The notes beneath the pieces are model-generated. The model ran no database searches and was not told where the DNA came from. It was given only the letters and a program-made list of their open reading frames with translations. Shown one piece after another: positions 8,468 to 17,578 of a DNA stretch of 64,000 bases. Location: contig NZ_JAQIYM010000012.1 of assembly GCF_028823535.1 (NCBI RefSeq), positions 172,986-236,985 on the forward strand, written 5' to 3'. This DNA comes from Pseudomonas serbica. GTDB lineage: Bacteria; Pseudomonadota; Gammaproteobacteria; Pseudomonadales; Pseudomonadaceae. Position numbers and translations under genes: made by a program. Numbering within the stretch: position 1 is the first letter of the stretch; every line of letters begins with the position of its first letter.

Positions 8468-9799
8468 CTATGAGTAATACTCGACCACCTTCTTCACCTT
8501 CACCAACGCCTGGCGCAGTGCGACCATGTCCACCGAGCCCAGCGCCAGGCGTATCGCGTGGGGGACATGATGGGTGATCGCAAAGGGTTCGGCAGGCGAC
8601 ACCGACACCTGCTCGCGCATCAACGCCATGGCGATCTGGTCGGCCCGCGCGTCTTCGGCCAAGGGCAGCCAGATGAAATACGATGAAGGATGGCTGATGG
8701 TCTTGAGCCCCACCAGCACCTCACGGGCCAAGGCTTGCCGAGATTGGGCATCCACGCGTTTTTGCGCCTCGAGCTTGCTGACAGTGCCATCGTCAAGCCA
8801 GGCCGTGGCAATGGCCGTCATCACCCCGGGAGTGTTCCAGGTGGTTGCCATGATCGTCCGCTCGAATCCGGCCATCCATTGCGTCGGGGCGGCAACAAAG
8901 CCGACGCGCAAGCCGGTGGCGACATTCTTGGATAAACCGCTGACGTACACGGTTCTTTCCGGCGCCATTTCAGCCAAAGGTGGCGGTGCATTTTCGGCCA
9001 GGAAAGCGTAGGCCGCGTCCTCGATGATCGTCAGGTCATGGCGGCGTGCAATCGCCACCAATTGCTGGCGCTGATCGGCGTCCAGCACCCAGCCCAACGG
9101 ATTGTGCAAGGTCGGCATCGAGTAGACGGCTCGCACCGGGCGAAGCCGGCACAGTTTCTCCAGGGCTGGCAAATCAGGCCCCTTGTCCGTGACGGGAATG
9201 GGCAGGACCTCAAGATGCAGGGTTTCGGCCAGCGTCTTGAAACCCGGATAGGTCAAGGCGTCCGCGGCAATCACATCGCCGGGTTTGAGCAGGGTCATCA
9301 TCACCACCGCCAGGCCATGCTGGGCACCACTGACGATCAACACCTGCTCGGCCGGCAGATTCAGGCCGCGCTCGGCCAGATGACGCGCGAACGCAGCCCG
9401 CTCATGCAGGCGCCCGGCATGGGGCTGGTAACGCAGGAGTGCCTCAAGGTCGCCGGACAACGCGAGTTGGCGCAAGGCATTGCGCAACAGGTCAGCCTGA
9501 CCTGGCAACGACGGGTAGTTGAAGTTGAGGTCGATCATCCCCGCCGCCACCACCGACTGCGAAATGCCCTGGCCCGGCGGCAGCGATGTTTCCCGGACAA
9601 AAGTCCCGCGCCCGGTTTCGCCACTGACCAGCCCCATCCCCTCGAGCTCGGCATACACCCGGCTGGCCGTGACCAAGGCCAATCCGTTCTCTGTAGCAAG
9701 CTGGCGGTGAGTCGGCAGGCGCGTACCAGGCAACAAACGCCCGGTGCGGATATCGGCGGCAAATGCATCCACCAGCGTCTTGTAGCGGGAACGAGGCAT
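8468..9799 (-). CDS. MocR-type PLP-dependent transcriptional regulator
   Basis: A 443-residue fusion of a GntR winged helix (about 1-75, with GTRLPTHRQLATENGLALVTASRVYAELE) and a type-I aminotransferase-like domain (about 90-443). The PLP-binding lysine is in YVSGLSKNVATGLRVG. MocR regulators sense PLP or amino compounds rather than acting as transaminases. It is divergent from a DMT exporter gene with a 74-base shared promoter containing an inverted repeat, so it most likely controls that exporter. The ATG follows after trimming 25 residues that would overlap the promoter. Confidence 0.9.
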   Translation of the reverse strand: MPRSRYKTLVDAFAADIRTGRLLPGTRLPTHRQLATENGLALVTASRVYAELEGMGLVSGETGRGTFVRETSLPPGQGISQSVVAAGMIDLNFNYPSLPGQADLLRNALRQLALSGDLEALLRYQPHAGRLHERAAFARHLAERGLNLPAEQVLIVSGAQHGLAVVMMTLLKPGDVIAADALTYPGFKTLAETLHLEVLPIPVTDKGPDLPALEKLCRLRPVRAVYSMPTLHNPLGWVLDADQRQQLVAIARRHDLTIIEDAAYAFLAENAPPPLAEMAPERTVYVSGLSKNVATGLRVGFVAAPTQWMAGFERTIMATTWNTPGVMTAIATAWLDDGTVSKLEAQKRVDAQSRQALAREVLVGLKTISHPSSYFIWLPLAEDARADQIAMALMREQVSVSPAEPFAITHHVPHAIRLALGSVDMVALRQALVKVKKVVEYYS

Positions 9800-9815
9800 G
9801 TCGAGATGTATCCAT

Positions 9816-9853
9816 GACAATTTTTTGATTGTCCCGATAGTCGACCATACGAT
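9816..9853 (+). promoter_or_regulatory. divergent promoter/operator between mocR and DMT exporter
   Basis: An inverted repeat GACAAT...ATTGTC (9816-9821 and 9828-9833) overlaps a candidate -35 element TTGATT (9825-9830), which is followed after 17 bases by TACGAT (9848-9853) as -10. Each hexamer matches the sigma-70 consensus at four of six bases. Occupation of the repeat by the MocR regulator would cover the -35 box. Confidence 0.5.
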
Positions 9854-9873
9854 GGCTTCAGTGCAACCAGACA

Positions 9874-10785
9874 ATGAGCATGAGCCAAATGGAACGGACT
9901 TCTAACTTGCAAGACACGGCGCTGGAAAGCAGCACCCGCGGCTGGATCAATGGCCTGATCGGCGTGGTGATTTTCAGTGGTTCGCTGCCTGCGACGCGGG
10001 TGGCCGTGCTGGAATTCGACCCGGTATTCCTGACGGTAGCCCGCGCCACCCTCGCGGCGACCCTGGGCCTGTGCCTGCTGTTGCTGTTCAAGGAAAAACG
10101 CCCCGCGCGTAACCAGCTCGTGCCCTTGTTGATCGTGGCGCTGGGCGTGGTGGTGGGCTTTCCGCTGTTAACCGCGCTGGCGCTGCAATACGTCACGTCC
10201 GCGCACTCCATCGTGTTCGTCGGCCTGCTGCCGCTCGCGACCGCAGTGTTTGGCGTCTTGCGCGGTGGTGAGCGCCCACGGCCGGTGTTCTGGTTCTTCT
10301 CGGTGCTGGGCAGCCTGTTGGTGGTTGGGTTCGCCGTCGCCCAGGGCCTGACGGCTTCACCCCAGGGTGACATCCTGATGCTGCTGGCGATCCTGGCCTG
10401 CGGGCTAGGTTATGCCGAGGGCGCGAAGTTGTCCCGTACACTGGGTGGCTGGCAGGTGATTTGCTGGGCGCTGGTGCTGGCCCTGCCGGTCATGGCTGCA
10501 TTGACCCTTTGGCGACTGCCGGCCTCGTTCGCCAACATCAGCACACCGGCCTGGTTCAGCCTGGCGTATGTGTCGCTGTTCAGCATGCTGATCGGTTTTG
10601 TGTTCTGGTATCGCGGGCTGGCCCAGGGCGGGATCGCCGCGGTCGGGCAGCTGCAACTGCTGCAGCCATTTTTTGGCCTGGCACTGGCCGCTACCTTGCT
10701 GCATGAACACGTCAGCCTGGGCATGCTCGGCGTCACGCTGGCCGTGATCCTGTGTGTGGCCGGGGCGAAAAAGTTCGCGCGCTAG
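9874..10785 (+). CDS. DMT-family (EamA) transporter
   Basis: A 303-residue protein with ten hydrophobic segments arranged as two EamA repeats, separated near residue 150. It is probably an inner-membrane exporter of small metabolites. The start is uncertain because no good ribosome binding site precedes ATG 9874 or the later in-frame ATG 9889. It is divergent from the MocR-type regulator gene, an arrangement often seen for exporters controlled by that family. The substrate is unknown. Confidence 0.87.
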   Translation: MSMSQMERTSNLQDTALESSTRGWINGLIGVVIFSGSLPATRVAVLEFDPVFLTVARATLAATLGLCLLLLFKEKRPARNQLVPLLIVALGVVVGFPLLTALALQYVTSAHSIVFVGLLPLATAVFGVLRGGERPRPVFWFFSVLGSLLVVGFAVAQGLTASPQGDILMLLAILACGLGYAEGAKLSRTLGGWQVICWALVLALPVMAALTLWRLPASFANISTPAWFSLAYVSLFSMLIGFVFWYRGLAQGGIAAVGQLQLLQPFFGLALAATLLHEHVSLGMLGVTLAVILCVAGAKKFAR

Positions 10786-10875
10786 GCACTGCTCTGCCGC
10801 CTGCGTCCATGACTGTACGGGTCAAGCCCACCGGCAGCTGTGATAGAAATATCGCTCCTGCTGCTGGAGCCGATC

Positions 10876-11496
10876 ATGGACCTCACCACCCTCACCCTTT
10901 TCCTTCCGGCCTGCTTCGCCCTGAACATGGCGCCGGGCCCGAACAACCTGCTGTCGGTCAGTAACTCGACCCGCTATGGCTACCGCACCGCGTGCCTGGC
11001 CGGCGTCGGTCGCCTGCTGGCGTTCGCCGGGATGATCGCCCTCGCCTCGGCGGGTCTGGCGGTGGTGCTGCAAACTTCGGAACTGCTGTTCTACGGGATC
11101 AAGATCGTCGGTGCGGCGTACCTGTTTTATCTCGCCTGGCAACTGTGGCGTGCCAACCCCGGCGCAGAAACCGCGGTGACCACCCCGCCGGCGGGCATGC
11201 TGGCGTTGGCCCGGCAGGAGTTCCTGGTGGCGGCGGGCAACCCGAAGGCGATCCTGATCTTCACCGCGTTCCTGCCGCAATTCGTCGATCCGACCCGCGC
11301 GATCACGCCACAATTCGCCGTGTTGGGCGCACTGTTCCTGATCCTGGAATGGATTGCCATCGGCGCCTACGCTTACATGGGCCTGCACATGCGCCGCTGG
11401 TTTGCCAAGCCTTCGGGCAAGCGGTTGTTCAATCGCTGCTGCGCGGGCTTGTTGTCGGCGGCGGCTTCAGTGTTGCTGATGGCCCGTCGGGCCTGA
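10876..11496 (+). CDS. LysE-family translocator
   Basis: A 206-residue membrane protein of about six helices with the signature CFALNMAPGPNNLLSVSNSTRYG at the N-terminus and AAGNPKAILIFTAFLPQFVDP in the middle. This is the RhtB subgroup of amino-acid and homoserine-lactone exporters. The ATG at 10876 follows a CTGGAG box. It is a paralogue, not a duplicate, of the LysE gene at 7.8-8.4 kb. The 200 bases that follow it before ada contain no gene I can support. Confidence 0.88.
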   Translation: MDLTTLTLFLPACFALNMAPGPNNLLSVSNSTRYGYRTACLAGVGRLLAFAGMIALASAGLAVVLQTSELLFYGIKIVGAAYLFYLAWQLWRANPGAETAVTTPPAGMLALARQEFLVAAGNPKAILIFTAFLPQFVDPTRAITPQFAVLGALFLILEWIAIGAYAYMGLHMRRWFAKPSGKRLFNRCCAGLLSAAASVLLMARRA

Positions 11497-11696
11497 TTAA
11501 CGACCGCTCATGTTCGGCCACCCGCGCCCCGCCGCGAGTTCGGCCCCGAGGAACGCCGGACAATTCCCGGCGGATATGCTGGAACAGCTGACGGATCGCA
11601 AGGCCTTGCAGGAGCTGCCGCGGGTCAGCGCCGGGAGCGGAATTCTCTGTTCATTTTTCGGTGGAGACGGTCCCTGTGCCGTTCTATGCTGCGTCC

Positions 11697-12779
11697 ATGA
11701 ACCTACAACACACGCTGCTTCCGCCCCACGCCGAGATGGTCCGCGCCATGCTCGAACGAGACACCACTTACGAAGGGGTGTTCTTTACCGCGGTCAAGAC
11801 CACCGGGATCTTCTGCCGCCCGGGTTGCACCGCACGCAGCCCGAAACCCGAGAACGTCGAGTTCTTCGCCCACGCCGACGAATGCCTGGCGGCGGGCTAC
11901 CGAGCCTGCCTGCGATGCAAGCCTTTGGATGCCGCCGCGATTGCACCGGACTGGGTACAGAAACTGCTGAAATCAGTAGAGCTTGAACCGGACATTCGCT
12001 GGAGCGACGCCCAATTGCAGGCCAAAGGCATCGAACCACTGAAACTGCGCCGCTGGTTCAAACAGCATTTCGGCATGACCTTCCATGCCTGGCTGCGCAC
12101 CCGACGCCTGGGCATGGCATTGGGCGGCATCAAACAGGGCGAGTCGATCGACAGTGCAGCGTTCGATTCCGGCTACGAATCCCTGAGCGGCTTTCGCGAT
12201 GCGTTTCAAAAGTCTTTCCACATCACACCGGGACGCGCCGCCAACAGTGAGCCACTGCTGTTCACCCGGTTGACGACGCCGCTGGGGCCGATGATCGCCA
12301 TGGCCGAGCGTCGTGGGCTGGTGCTTCTGGAGTTTCTCGACCAGCCTTCGCTGACCCGCGAGGTGCAGACCCTGCAAAACCGCCATGGGTATGCCGTGGC
12401 GCCAGGACACAATGGGCATTTGCAGCACATCGAGACACAGCTGGCCGAGTATTTCGCTGGCGAGCGCACGCAATTCAGCGTCCCCCTGCACATGCCCGGC
12501 AGCGAGTTTTCCCGCCAGGTCTGGGCCGAGCTGGCACACATCCCCTACGGCCGGACCACCACCTACGGCGCGCTTGCCGCCACCTTGGGCAAACCCGGCG
12601 CCAGCCGCGCCGTCGGCCTGGCCAACGGTCACAACCGCCTCTCGATTGTCGTGCCCTGCCATCGGGTGATCGGTGCCGATGGCTCGCTGACCGGTTACGC
12701 TGGAGGCCAGCCGCGCAAGGCATTCCTGCTCAGGTTGGAAAACGCGGCGGTGCAGATCACCGAGCAATTGGCCTTTTGA
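11697..12779 (+). CDS. ada: Ada: methylphosphotriester sensor / O6-methylguanine-DNA methyltransferase
   Basis: A 360-residue bifunctional protein. The N-terminal zinc domain has Cys40, Cys44, Cys71 and Cys74 (FCRPGC...ACLRC), where the first Cys accepts methyl groups from phosphotriesters. An AraC-type helix-turn-helix follows (about 90-190), and the C-terminal methyltransferase has the PCHRV motif with acceptor Cys321. When methylated it activates alkylation-repair genes. A glycosylase gene follows after 37 bases, forming an adaptive-response pair. The open frame begins with a GTG upstream, but ATG 11697 fits the family start. Confidence 0.94.
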   Translation: MNLQHTLLPPHAEMVRAMLERDTTYEGVFFTAVKTTGIFCRPGCTARSPKPENVEFFAHADECLAAGYRACLRCKPLDAAAIAPDWVQKLLKSVELEPDIRWSDAQLQAKGIEPLKLRRWFKQHFGMTFHAWLRTRRLGMALGGIKQGESIDSAAFDSGYESLSGFRDAFQKSFHITPGRAANSEPLLFTRLTTPLGPMIAMAERRGLVLLEFLDQPSLTREVQTLQNRHGYAVAPGHNGHLQHIETQLAEYFAGERTQFSVPLHMPGSEFSRQVWAELAHIPYGRTTTYGALAATLGKPGASRAVGLANGHNRLSIVVPCHRVIGADGSLTGYAGGQPRKAFLLRLENAAVQITEQLAF

Positions 12780-12816
12780 TCACAGGCTGCATTCGGCAGC
12801 CTGCCAAGGAAGCTTC

Positions 12817-13434
12817 ATGCCTGACCCCTACCGGCTGGCCAGCCAATGGCTGGCGAACCTGGATGATGACTGGCGTCGCCACATCGACGCCGTCGGCCCC
12901 TGCCTGCATCAACCCCATGCCGCCCGCGATCCCTATGAGTCGCTGGTGCGGGCGATTGCCTATCAGCAACTGCACGCCAAGGCCGGGGATGCGATTGTCG
13001 GCCGGTTGCTGGCACTGTACCCCTCGGTGTCGTTTCCGCGGCCCGAGCAAATTGTGGCGACGGACTTTGATCGACTGCGCAGCTGCGGTTTTTCCGCCAG
13101 CAAGATCGCAACCATCCAGGGCATAGCCCAGGCGACGCTCGATGGCGTGGTACCGGATTACGCCACGGCGCTGGCCATGGACGATGAAGCGCTGATCGAG
13201 CGCCTGATCGCCCTGCGCGGCGTAGGTCGCTGGACCGTGGAAATGCTATTGATCTACAGCCTGGAACGGCCGGACATTTTGCCGGCCGATGACTTTGGCG
13301 TGCGCGAGGGCTATCGCCGGCTCAAGGGGCTTGAAGTACAGCCGACGCGCAAGCAGATGATCGACATCGGGCTGGCGTGGCGCCCGTATCGCACCGTGGC
13401 GGCCTGGTATTTGTGGCGGGTGTCCAACAGGTAG
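12817..13434 (+). CDS. DNA-3-methyladenine glycosylase (AlkA-like, HhH-GPD)
   Basis: A 205-residue HhH-GPD base-excision glycosylase. The hairpin region LIALRGVGRWTVEMLLIYSL is followed by LPADDFGVREG, which holds the catalytic aspartate. It removes alkylated bases such as 3-methyladenine. It lacks the extra N-terminal domain of E. coli AlkA and is nearer the short AlkA/Mag1 type. It is 37 bases downstream of ada and likely in the same Ada-controlled unit. AAGGAAG precedes the ATG. Confidence 0.9.
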   Translation: MPDPYRLASQWLANLDDDWRRHIDAVGPCLHQPHAARDPYESLVRAIAYQQLHAKAGDAIVGRLLALYPSVSFPRPEQIVATDFDRLRSCGFSASKIATIQGIAQATLDGVVPDYATALAMDDEALIERLIALRGVGRWTVEMLLIYSLERPDILPADDFGVREGYRRLKGLEVQPTRKQMIDIGLAWRPYRTVAAWYLWRVSNR

Positions 13435-13447
13435 GCCGCGTTATCGT

Positions 13448-13474
13448 CCTTCGCGAGCAAGCCCGCTCCCACAA
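13448..13474. repeat. single REP (GTGGGAGC type)
   Basis: CCTTCGCGAGCAAGCCCGCT followed by CCCACAA, one unit without a partner, between the convergent glycosylase and polyamine-binding-protein genes. Confidence 0.8.
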
Positions 13475-13519
13475 CGTTCTCAGTGAGCACAACATTTGTG
13501 CTCACGAAAGCGTCAGTCA

Positions 13520-14617
13520 TCACAACCCGGATTTCAACCGACTGAACGCCCGAATCAACGCCCGGTTGAACGCCTTGCCATTGTCATTCTTGCTGTACAA
13601 CGACGCCCGCACCGCCTGCGCCGGATAGGTCCCCGGGTCATTGCGAATCGCCGGGTCGATCAAGCTGTCCGCCGCCGTGATCGCGTTGGCGTAGTGGATG
13701 GTGTCGGTGATCGGCGCGATCACTTCAGGCGTCATCAGGTAATCCATCAATGCCAACCCCGCCTCCGGATGCGGGGCGTCCTTGGGGATGACCATGGCAT
13801 CGAACCAGATCAGCGTGCCCTCCCTGGGTATCCTGTACTTCAACGAAAACGGCTTTTTCGCCGCCTCTGCCTGTCCAGCCGCAATGGCCACGTTACCGTT
13901 CCACGACATCGCCACGCAGGTATTGCCGTTGGCCAGGTCGCTGATATTCAGGTCGTTGTCGAAGTAGCGAATATACGGGCGGATCTTCGCCAGTTGCTGT
14001 TCGGCCAGCTTCAGGTCATCAAGGCTCTGGCGGTTGATGTCCAGGCCCATGTACTTCATGACCGCGGCGAACACTTCATTGGGGTCGTTAAGCAGGCTGA
14101 CCCCGCAATCGGCGAATTTCGCCACCACCGCCGGGTCGAACAACATGGCCCAGCTGTCCGTTGGCGCATCGGCCAGGCGCTGCTTGACCGCCCCTTCCTG
14201 ATACCCCACGCCGGTGGTGCCCCAGGCATAGAACCCGGCATAACGGTTGCCCGGATCGAACACCGCCATGTGCTGGCGAAACTCTTCGCCGACACCGGCA
14301 AAGTGCGGTATCTGCTGCTTGTCCACGGCCTGGATCGCGCCGCTCTGGATCGCCCGGGACAGATGCTGTCCCGCCGTCAGCACCAGGTCGTAACCGCTGC
14401 GACCGGTGAGCAGTTTGGTCTCGACGGTTTCCAGCGAGTCGAAGTGATCGGCGACGACATGAATGCCGGTTTTTTTCTCGAAGTTGGTCAGCGTGTCCGG
14501 GGCCAGGTACTCGCCCCAGATGTAGAGATTCACCACCGGTTTGGCGGTGTCGGCGGCCTGCACACACAGGGGTGCAAGCACCAGCATCAAGGCTTGGGTC
14601 AGTTTGTGCAGGCCCAT
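13520..14617 (-). CDS. polyamine ABC transporter periplasmic binding protein (PotF/SpuD-like)
   Basis: A 365-residue exported protein with a cleavable signal peptide (about 1-21, ending VQAAD) and the polyamine-binding fold (NLYIWGEYLAPDTLTNFEKKTG, later FDAMVIPKDAPHPE and LMDYLMTPEV). It is expected to bind putrescine, spermidine or agmatine. Permease and ATPase genes are absent, so it probably works with a transporter encoded elsewhere. It lies 2 bases after agmatine deiminase on the same strand, matching the agmatine locus of P. aeruginosa where a similar orphan binding protein sits near aguBA. The ribosome binding site is AAGGAG. Confidence 0.9.
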   Translation of the reverse strand: MGLHKLTQALMLVLAPLCVQAADTAKPVVNLYIWGEYLAPDTLTNFEKKTGIHVVADHFDSLETVETKLLTGRSGYDLVLTAGQHLSRAIQSGAIQAVDKQQIPHFAGVGEEFRQHMAVFDPGNRYAGFYAWGTTGVGYQEGAVKQRLADAPTDSWAMLFDPAVVAKFADCGVSLLNDPNEVFAAVMKYMGLDINRQSLDDLKLAEQQLAKIRPYIRYFDNDLNISDLANGNTCVAMSWNGNVAIAAGQAEAAKKPFSLKYRIPREGTLIWFDAMVIPKDAPHPEAGLALMDYLMTPEVIAPITDTIHYANAITAADSLIDPAIRNDPGTYPAQAVRASLYSKNDNGKAFNRALIRAFSRLKSGL

Positions 14618-14619
14618 TT

Positions 14620-15729
14620 TTATACTCCTTTGCCAGCGTACTGCGGCATGGTGATGCAGGCGACGTTGCCGCCACCGAGGAGGATTTCCCGGGAGTTTTC
14701 GATGCCGACGATCTTGTGCTGCGGGAACAGTTCGGCCAGGGTCGCCAGCGCGACCTGATCATTGCGATCGCCAAACAGCGGCACCACGATCGAAGCGTTA
14801 CCGGCGTAGTAGTTGATGTAGGACGCGCAGATTTTCGTACCCGCCTGACGGGTATGGGTGCTGTCCTGCTGGTCCAGGCCCTCGGCCTCCTCCGAGGTCC
14901 ATTCCAGCACATCCGGTTGCGGCAGCTTGTGCACGATCAATTCGCGACCACGGCTGTCACGGGTGCTGCGCAGGATGTCGTAGGCCTCCTGATAAATTTC
15001 CCACTGCGGGTCGTCGCGATTGTCGGTCCATTGCAACACCACTTCACCGGGGCGCACGAAGCACGCAAGGTCGTCGACGTGGCCGTCGGTTTCGTCGAAC
15101 TTGCACCCCCGCGGCAGCCAGATGACCTGCTCGGCACCGAGGTAATCGGTCAAGCGGCGAGTGACTTCGTCCTTGCCCAGGTGCTGGTTGCGGTTACGGT
15201 TGAGCAAACATTGTTCGGTGGTGAGGATGCTGCCCTGGCCGTCGCTCTGGATGCCGCCGAGTTCGGCGATCAACGGCGCGCGATAGCGGTCGAAGCGCTC
15301 GATCTCGAGGATTTTGCTGGCGATCTGGTCGTCCTTGTCCCAGGGGTAGTACAAGCCGCCGTCGAGGCCGCCGTAGGCGTTGAACTCGAAGTCGACGCCG
15401 CGCACTTCACCGCTCTGGTCGTTGACCACAAAACACGGACCGCTGTCGCGGAACCAGGTGTCGTTGCAGGTCATTTCCACCACCCGCACCTGCGGCGGCA
15501 ACTGCCGGCGCGCAGTGGCGAATTGCGCGGCCGAGGCGCAGACGGTGACCGGTTCGCTTTGGGAGATGGCGGTGACGATCTGCACCCAGACTTTCTGAGC
15601 AGGTTTTGCGCCATTGCGCCACACGTCGGTGCGCTCCGGCCAGCCGAGCCAGCATCCGGACTTGGTTTCGAATTCCCCAGGCAAACGGAAACCGTCGAGT
15701 TTGGGGGTGGAATCGAGCAAACGTGCCAT
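14620..15729 (-). CDS. aguA: agmatine deiminase
   Basis: A 369-residue enzyme of the guanidino-group-modifying superfamily that hydrolyses agmatine to N-carbamoylputrescine and ammonia. Family motifs seen in order are GWPERTDVWR, NDTWFRDSGPCF, ELGGIQSDGQGSILTTEQC, DETDGHVDD and the C-terminal GGGNVACITMPQ with the nucleophilic cysteine. The Asp-rich and His residues of the active site are intact. ATG 15729 has GAGG upstream. N-carbamoylputrescine amidohydrolase (AguB) is not adjacent, so the second step must be encoded elsewhere. The LysR gene upstream is on the same strand. Confidence 0.93.
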   Translation of the reverse strand: MARLLDSTPKLDGFRLPGEFETKSGCWLGWPERTDVWRNGAKPAQKVWVQIVTAISQSEPVTVCASAAQFATARRQLPPQVRVVEMTCNDTWFRDSGPCFVVNDQSGEVRGVDFEFNAYGGLDGGLYYPWDKDDQIASKILEIERFDRYRAPLIAELGGIQSDGQGSILTTEQCLLNRNRNQHLGKDEVTRRLTDYLGAEQVIWLPRGCKFDETDGHVDDLACFVRPGEVVLQWTDNRDDPQWEIYQEAYDILRSTRDSRGRELIVHKLPQPDVLEWTSEEAEGLDQQDSTHTRQAGTKICASYINYYAGNASIVVPLFGDRNDQVALATLAELFPQHKIVGIENSREILLGGGNVACITMPQYAGKGV

Positions 15730-15829
15730 GGGCAAACCTCATCAGCCGGGATTGGAATGACCACAGGCTAAGGTTGCGCACGCCCTCCTCGCCAACGATG
15801 ATTATTTCGGAACACTTGAATTGAACTCA

Positions 15830-16744
15830 TCAATCAATCAGCTGATCGTTGAACCACTCGAGCATCTGCGCCACCGCAGGCCTCTCCAGCCGGACCCGTT
15901 CGCACACCAGCGCGTATTGCCCCAATGCCGTCATGCTGGAAGTGAACGGACGCACCAGGCGACCGTTGAGCAGATCTTCCTGGGCTGTCAGGTTATCGCC
16001 CATGGCCACGCCCTGCCCCTGGGCCGCGGCTTCCAGGGCCAATCCAGCGTGGGCGAAATACAGTTGCCGTTCGGGGCGCTGGTCACCGGCATGGCTGGTG
16101 AGCCAAGCCGTCCAGGTCTTGCCGTCCTGATCGTCGTGCAACAGGCAGTGTCGGGCCAGGTCTCTAGGGGTTTTCAAGGTGCCCTGGTTGAACAGCCCGG
16201 GACTGCACACCGGAAAAAACTGCAACGCCGGCAAGGGCCGGACGAAATAGGCACTGCTGTCCACGGGACCGGTGCCATAGGTGATCGCCAAGTCGATGTC
16301 CTCGCCCGGGGCCGTGGCGTCGATCGGTTGTTCATAGAGGTGCAAGGTGATGTGCGGATAGCGCGCATAGAAATCCGAAAGACGACTCATCAACCACTTC
16401 TGCGCCAGTTCGGCGGTCACCGCCAGGCGCAACACCGCCAGGGACGATGGGTCGCGCAGTTCGTCACAGGCATCGCCGATCAGCTCGAAGGCCTGCTGCA
16501 AGCTTTGCATCAGCCGTCCAGCAGCCATGGTCGGGCGAATTTGCCGGCCTTCGCGCACAAACAGCGATACCCCAAGCTGTTCTTCCAGCTGGCGGATCTG
16601 ATGGCTGACGGCGCTGTCGGTGACGCACAGCTCCGCCGCCGCCCGGCCGAAATGGGCGTGACGGGCGGCGCATTCGAAGGTTCGCAGGGCGGCCAGGGAA
16701 GGTAGTCGTCGCATCGGGTCGGGTCCGGGGTTCGAGGCGCTCAT
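15830..16744 (-). CDS. LysR-family transcriptional regulator (GcvA-like)
   Basis: A 304-residue LysR regulator with the helix-turn-helix in RRLPSLAALRTFECAARHAHFGRAAAELCVTDSAVSHQIRQLEEQLG split across about residues 12-58, and an inducer-binding domain after residue 100. The N-terminal pattern is that of the GcvA subgroup. A start at ATG 16714 would give the usual family length; 16744 adds ten residues, and neither has a clear ribosome binding site. It lies 100 bases upstream of aguA on the same strand, so it may control the agmatine genes, but no operator was recognised. Confidence 0.88.
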   Translation of the reverse strand: MSASNPGPDPMRRLPSLAALRTFECAARHAHFGRAAAELCVTDSAVSHQIRQLEEQLGVSLFVREGRQIRPTMAAGRLMQSLQQAFELIGDACDELRDPSSLAVLRLAVTAELAQKWLMSRLSDFYARYPHITLHLYEQPIDATAPGEDIDLAITYGTGPVDSSAYFVRPLPALQFFPVCSPGLFNQGTLKTPRDLARHCLLHDDQDGKTWTAWLTSHAGDQRPERQLYFAHAGLALEAAAQGQGVAMGDNLTAQEDLLNGRLVRPFTSSMTALGQYALVCERVRLERPAVAQMLEWFNDQLID

Positions 16745-16789
16745 GCTGACCCGGTAGATCGTGGGCGTCCAGTCGGACCGCGTTATCGT

Positions 16790-16862
16790 TTTTCGCGAGC
16801 AGGCTCGCTCCCACAGTTGGTCTGCGGTGTTCCCTGTGGGAGCGGGCTTGCTAGCGAAGACT
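16790..16862. repeat. REP pair (GTGGGAGC type)
   Basis: TTTCGCGAGCAGGCTCGCTC and, inverted, CTGTGGGAGCGGGCTTGCTA, with about 25 bases between. It occupies the 345-base gap upstream of the LysR gene together with the thioesterase remnant. Confidence 0.9.
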
Positions 16863-16899
16863 TCAGTCCATTCACCGCGCCCCCGACTGCCCATCACCC

Positions 16900-17043
16900 A
16901 TGCTGATGGCGCCCGCGGTCGGTGAAGTGTTCATCGCCCGGGGTCGCGTGGTGAAGGCCCGCAAGAAGCAGGTATTTACCCATGCCGAGTTGTTCGCGCA
17001 AACCGGCGATCAACTGAAACGGGTGCCGGTCGAGGAGCGCTGA
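16900..17043 (+). pseudogene. C-terminal remnant of PaaI-like hotdog thioesterase
   Basis: A 47-codon open frame reading MLMAPAVGEVFIARGRVVKA... to a TGA stop. It resembles only the last third of PaaI-family acyl-CoA thioesterases (the strand with PAVGE.F.A.GRVVK and the TH.ELFAQTG segment); the N-terminal two thirds with the catalytic residues are missing. It starts directly beside a REP pair, suggesting a deletion ended there. There is no ribosome binding site. I call it a remnant; it could also be a chance small ORF. Confidence 0.5.
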
Positions 17044-17089
17044 CGGTCTAGGCTGTCTTGAAGCTCGCTCAAGACAGCCGGAGGTTCTC

Positions 17090-17578
17090 ATGCAACTCGA
17101 AGGTTCCTGCCATTGCGGCGCGGTGTCGTTCAGCCTGACCAGCGCCCATCCCTATCCTTATCAACGCTGCTACTGCTCGATCTGCCGCAAGACCCAGGGC
17201 GGTGGCGGTTATGCGATCAACATTGCCGGCGATGCCAACAGCCTCAAGGTACGCGGGCGCAAGAACATCGCGATCTACCATGCCCTGCTCAAGGGCGAAG
17301 GCGAGAAACGCGCCCATCGCAGCAGCGCCGAGCGGCATTTCTGTTCGCTGTGCGGCTCGGGGTTATGGCTGTTCAGCCCGGAGTGGCCGGAGTTGATCCA
17401 TCCGTTTGCGTCGGCCATCGACACACCGCTGCCGGTGCCGCCGGAGCATACGCACTTGATGCTAAGTTCCAGGGCGCCTTGGGTGGAAGCCGAGGTACGG
17501 CCAAAGGATAAACAGTTTGATGTTTATCCCGAGGAGTCCATCGCCGACTGGCATGAGCGGCTGGGTTTAAGCCGCTGA
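17090..17578 (+). CDS. GFA-family zinc protein
   Basis: A 162-residue protein of the glutathione-dependent formaldehyde-activating (GFA/CENP-V) fold. Zinc ligands are seen in GSCHCGAVSF, CYCSICRKTQGG and FCSLCGSGLW. The family name comes from one member; most homologues have unknown substrates, and the true formaldehyde role is not implied. CCGGAGG precedes the ATG. Its last 12 bases overlap the convergent miaE gene end. Confidence 0.9.
   Translation: MQLEGSCHCGAVSFSLTSAHPYPYQRCYCSICRKTQGGGGYAINIAGDANSLKVRGRKNIAIYHALLKGEGEKRAHRSSAERHFCSLCGSGLWLFSPEWPELIHPFASAIDTPLPVPPEHTHLMLSSRAPWVEAEVRPKDKQFDVYPEESIADWHERLGLSR

Noticed and set aside
11497..11660. Possible gene remnant between lysE-like and ada genes
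   Set aside because: A short open stretch exists but no family resemblance or ribosome binding site could be supported.
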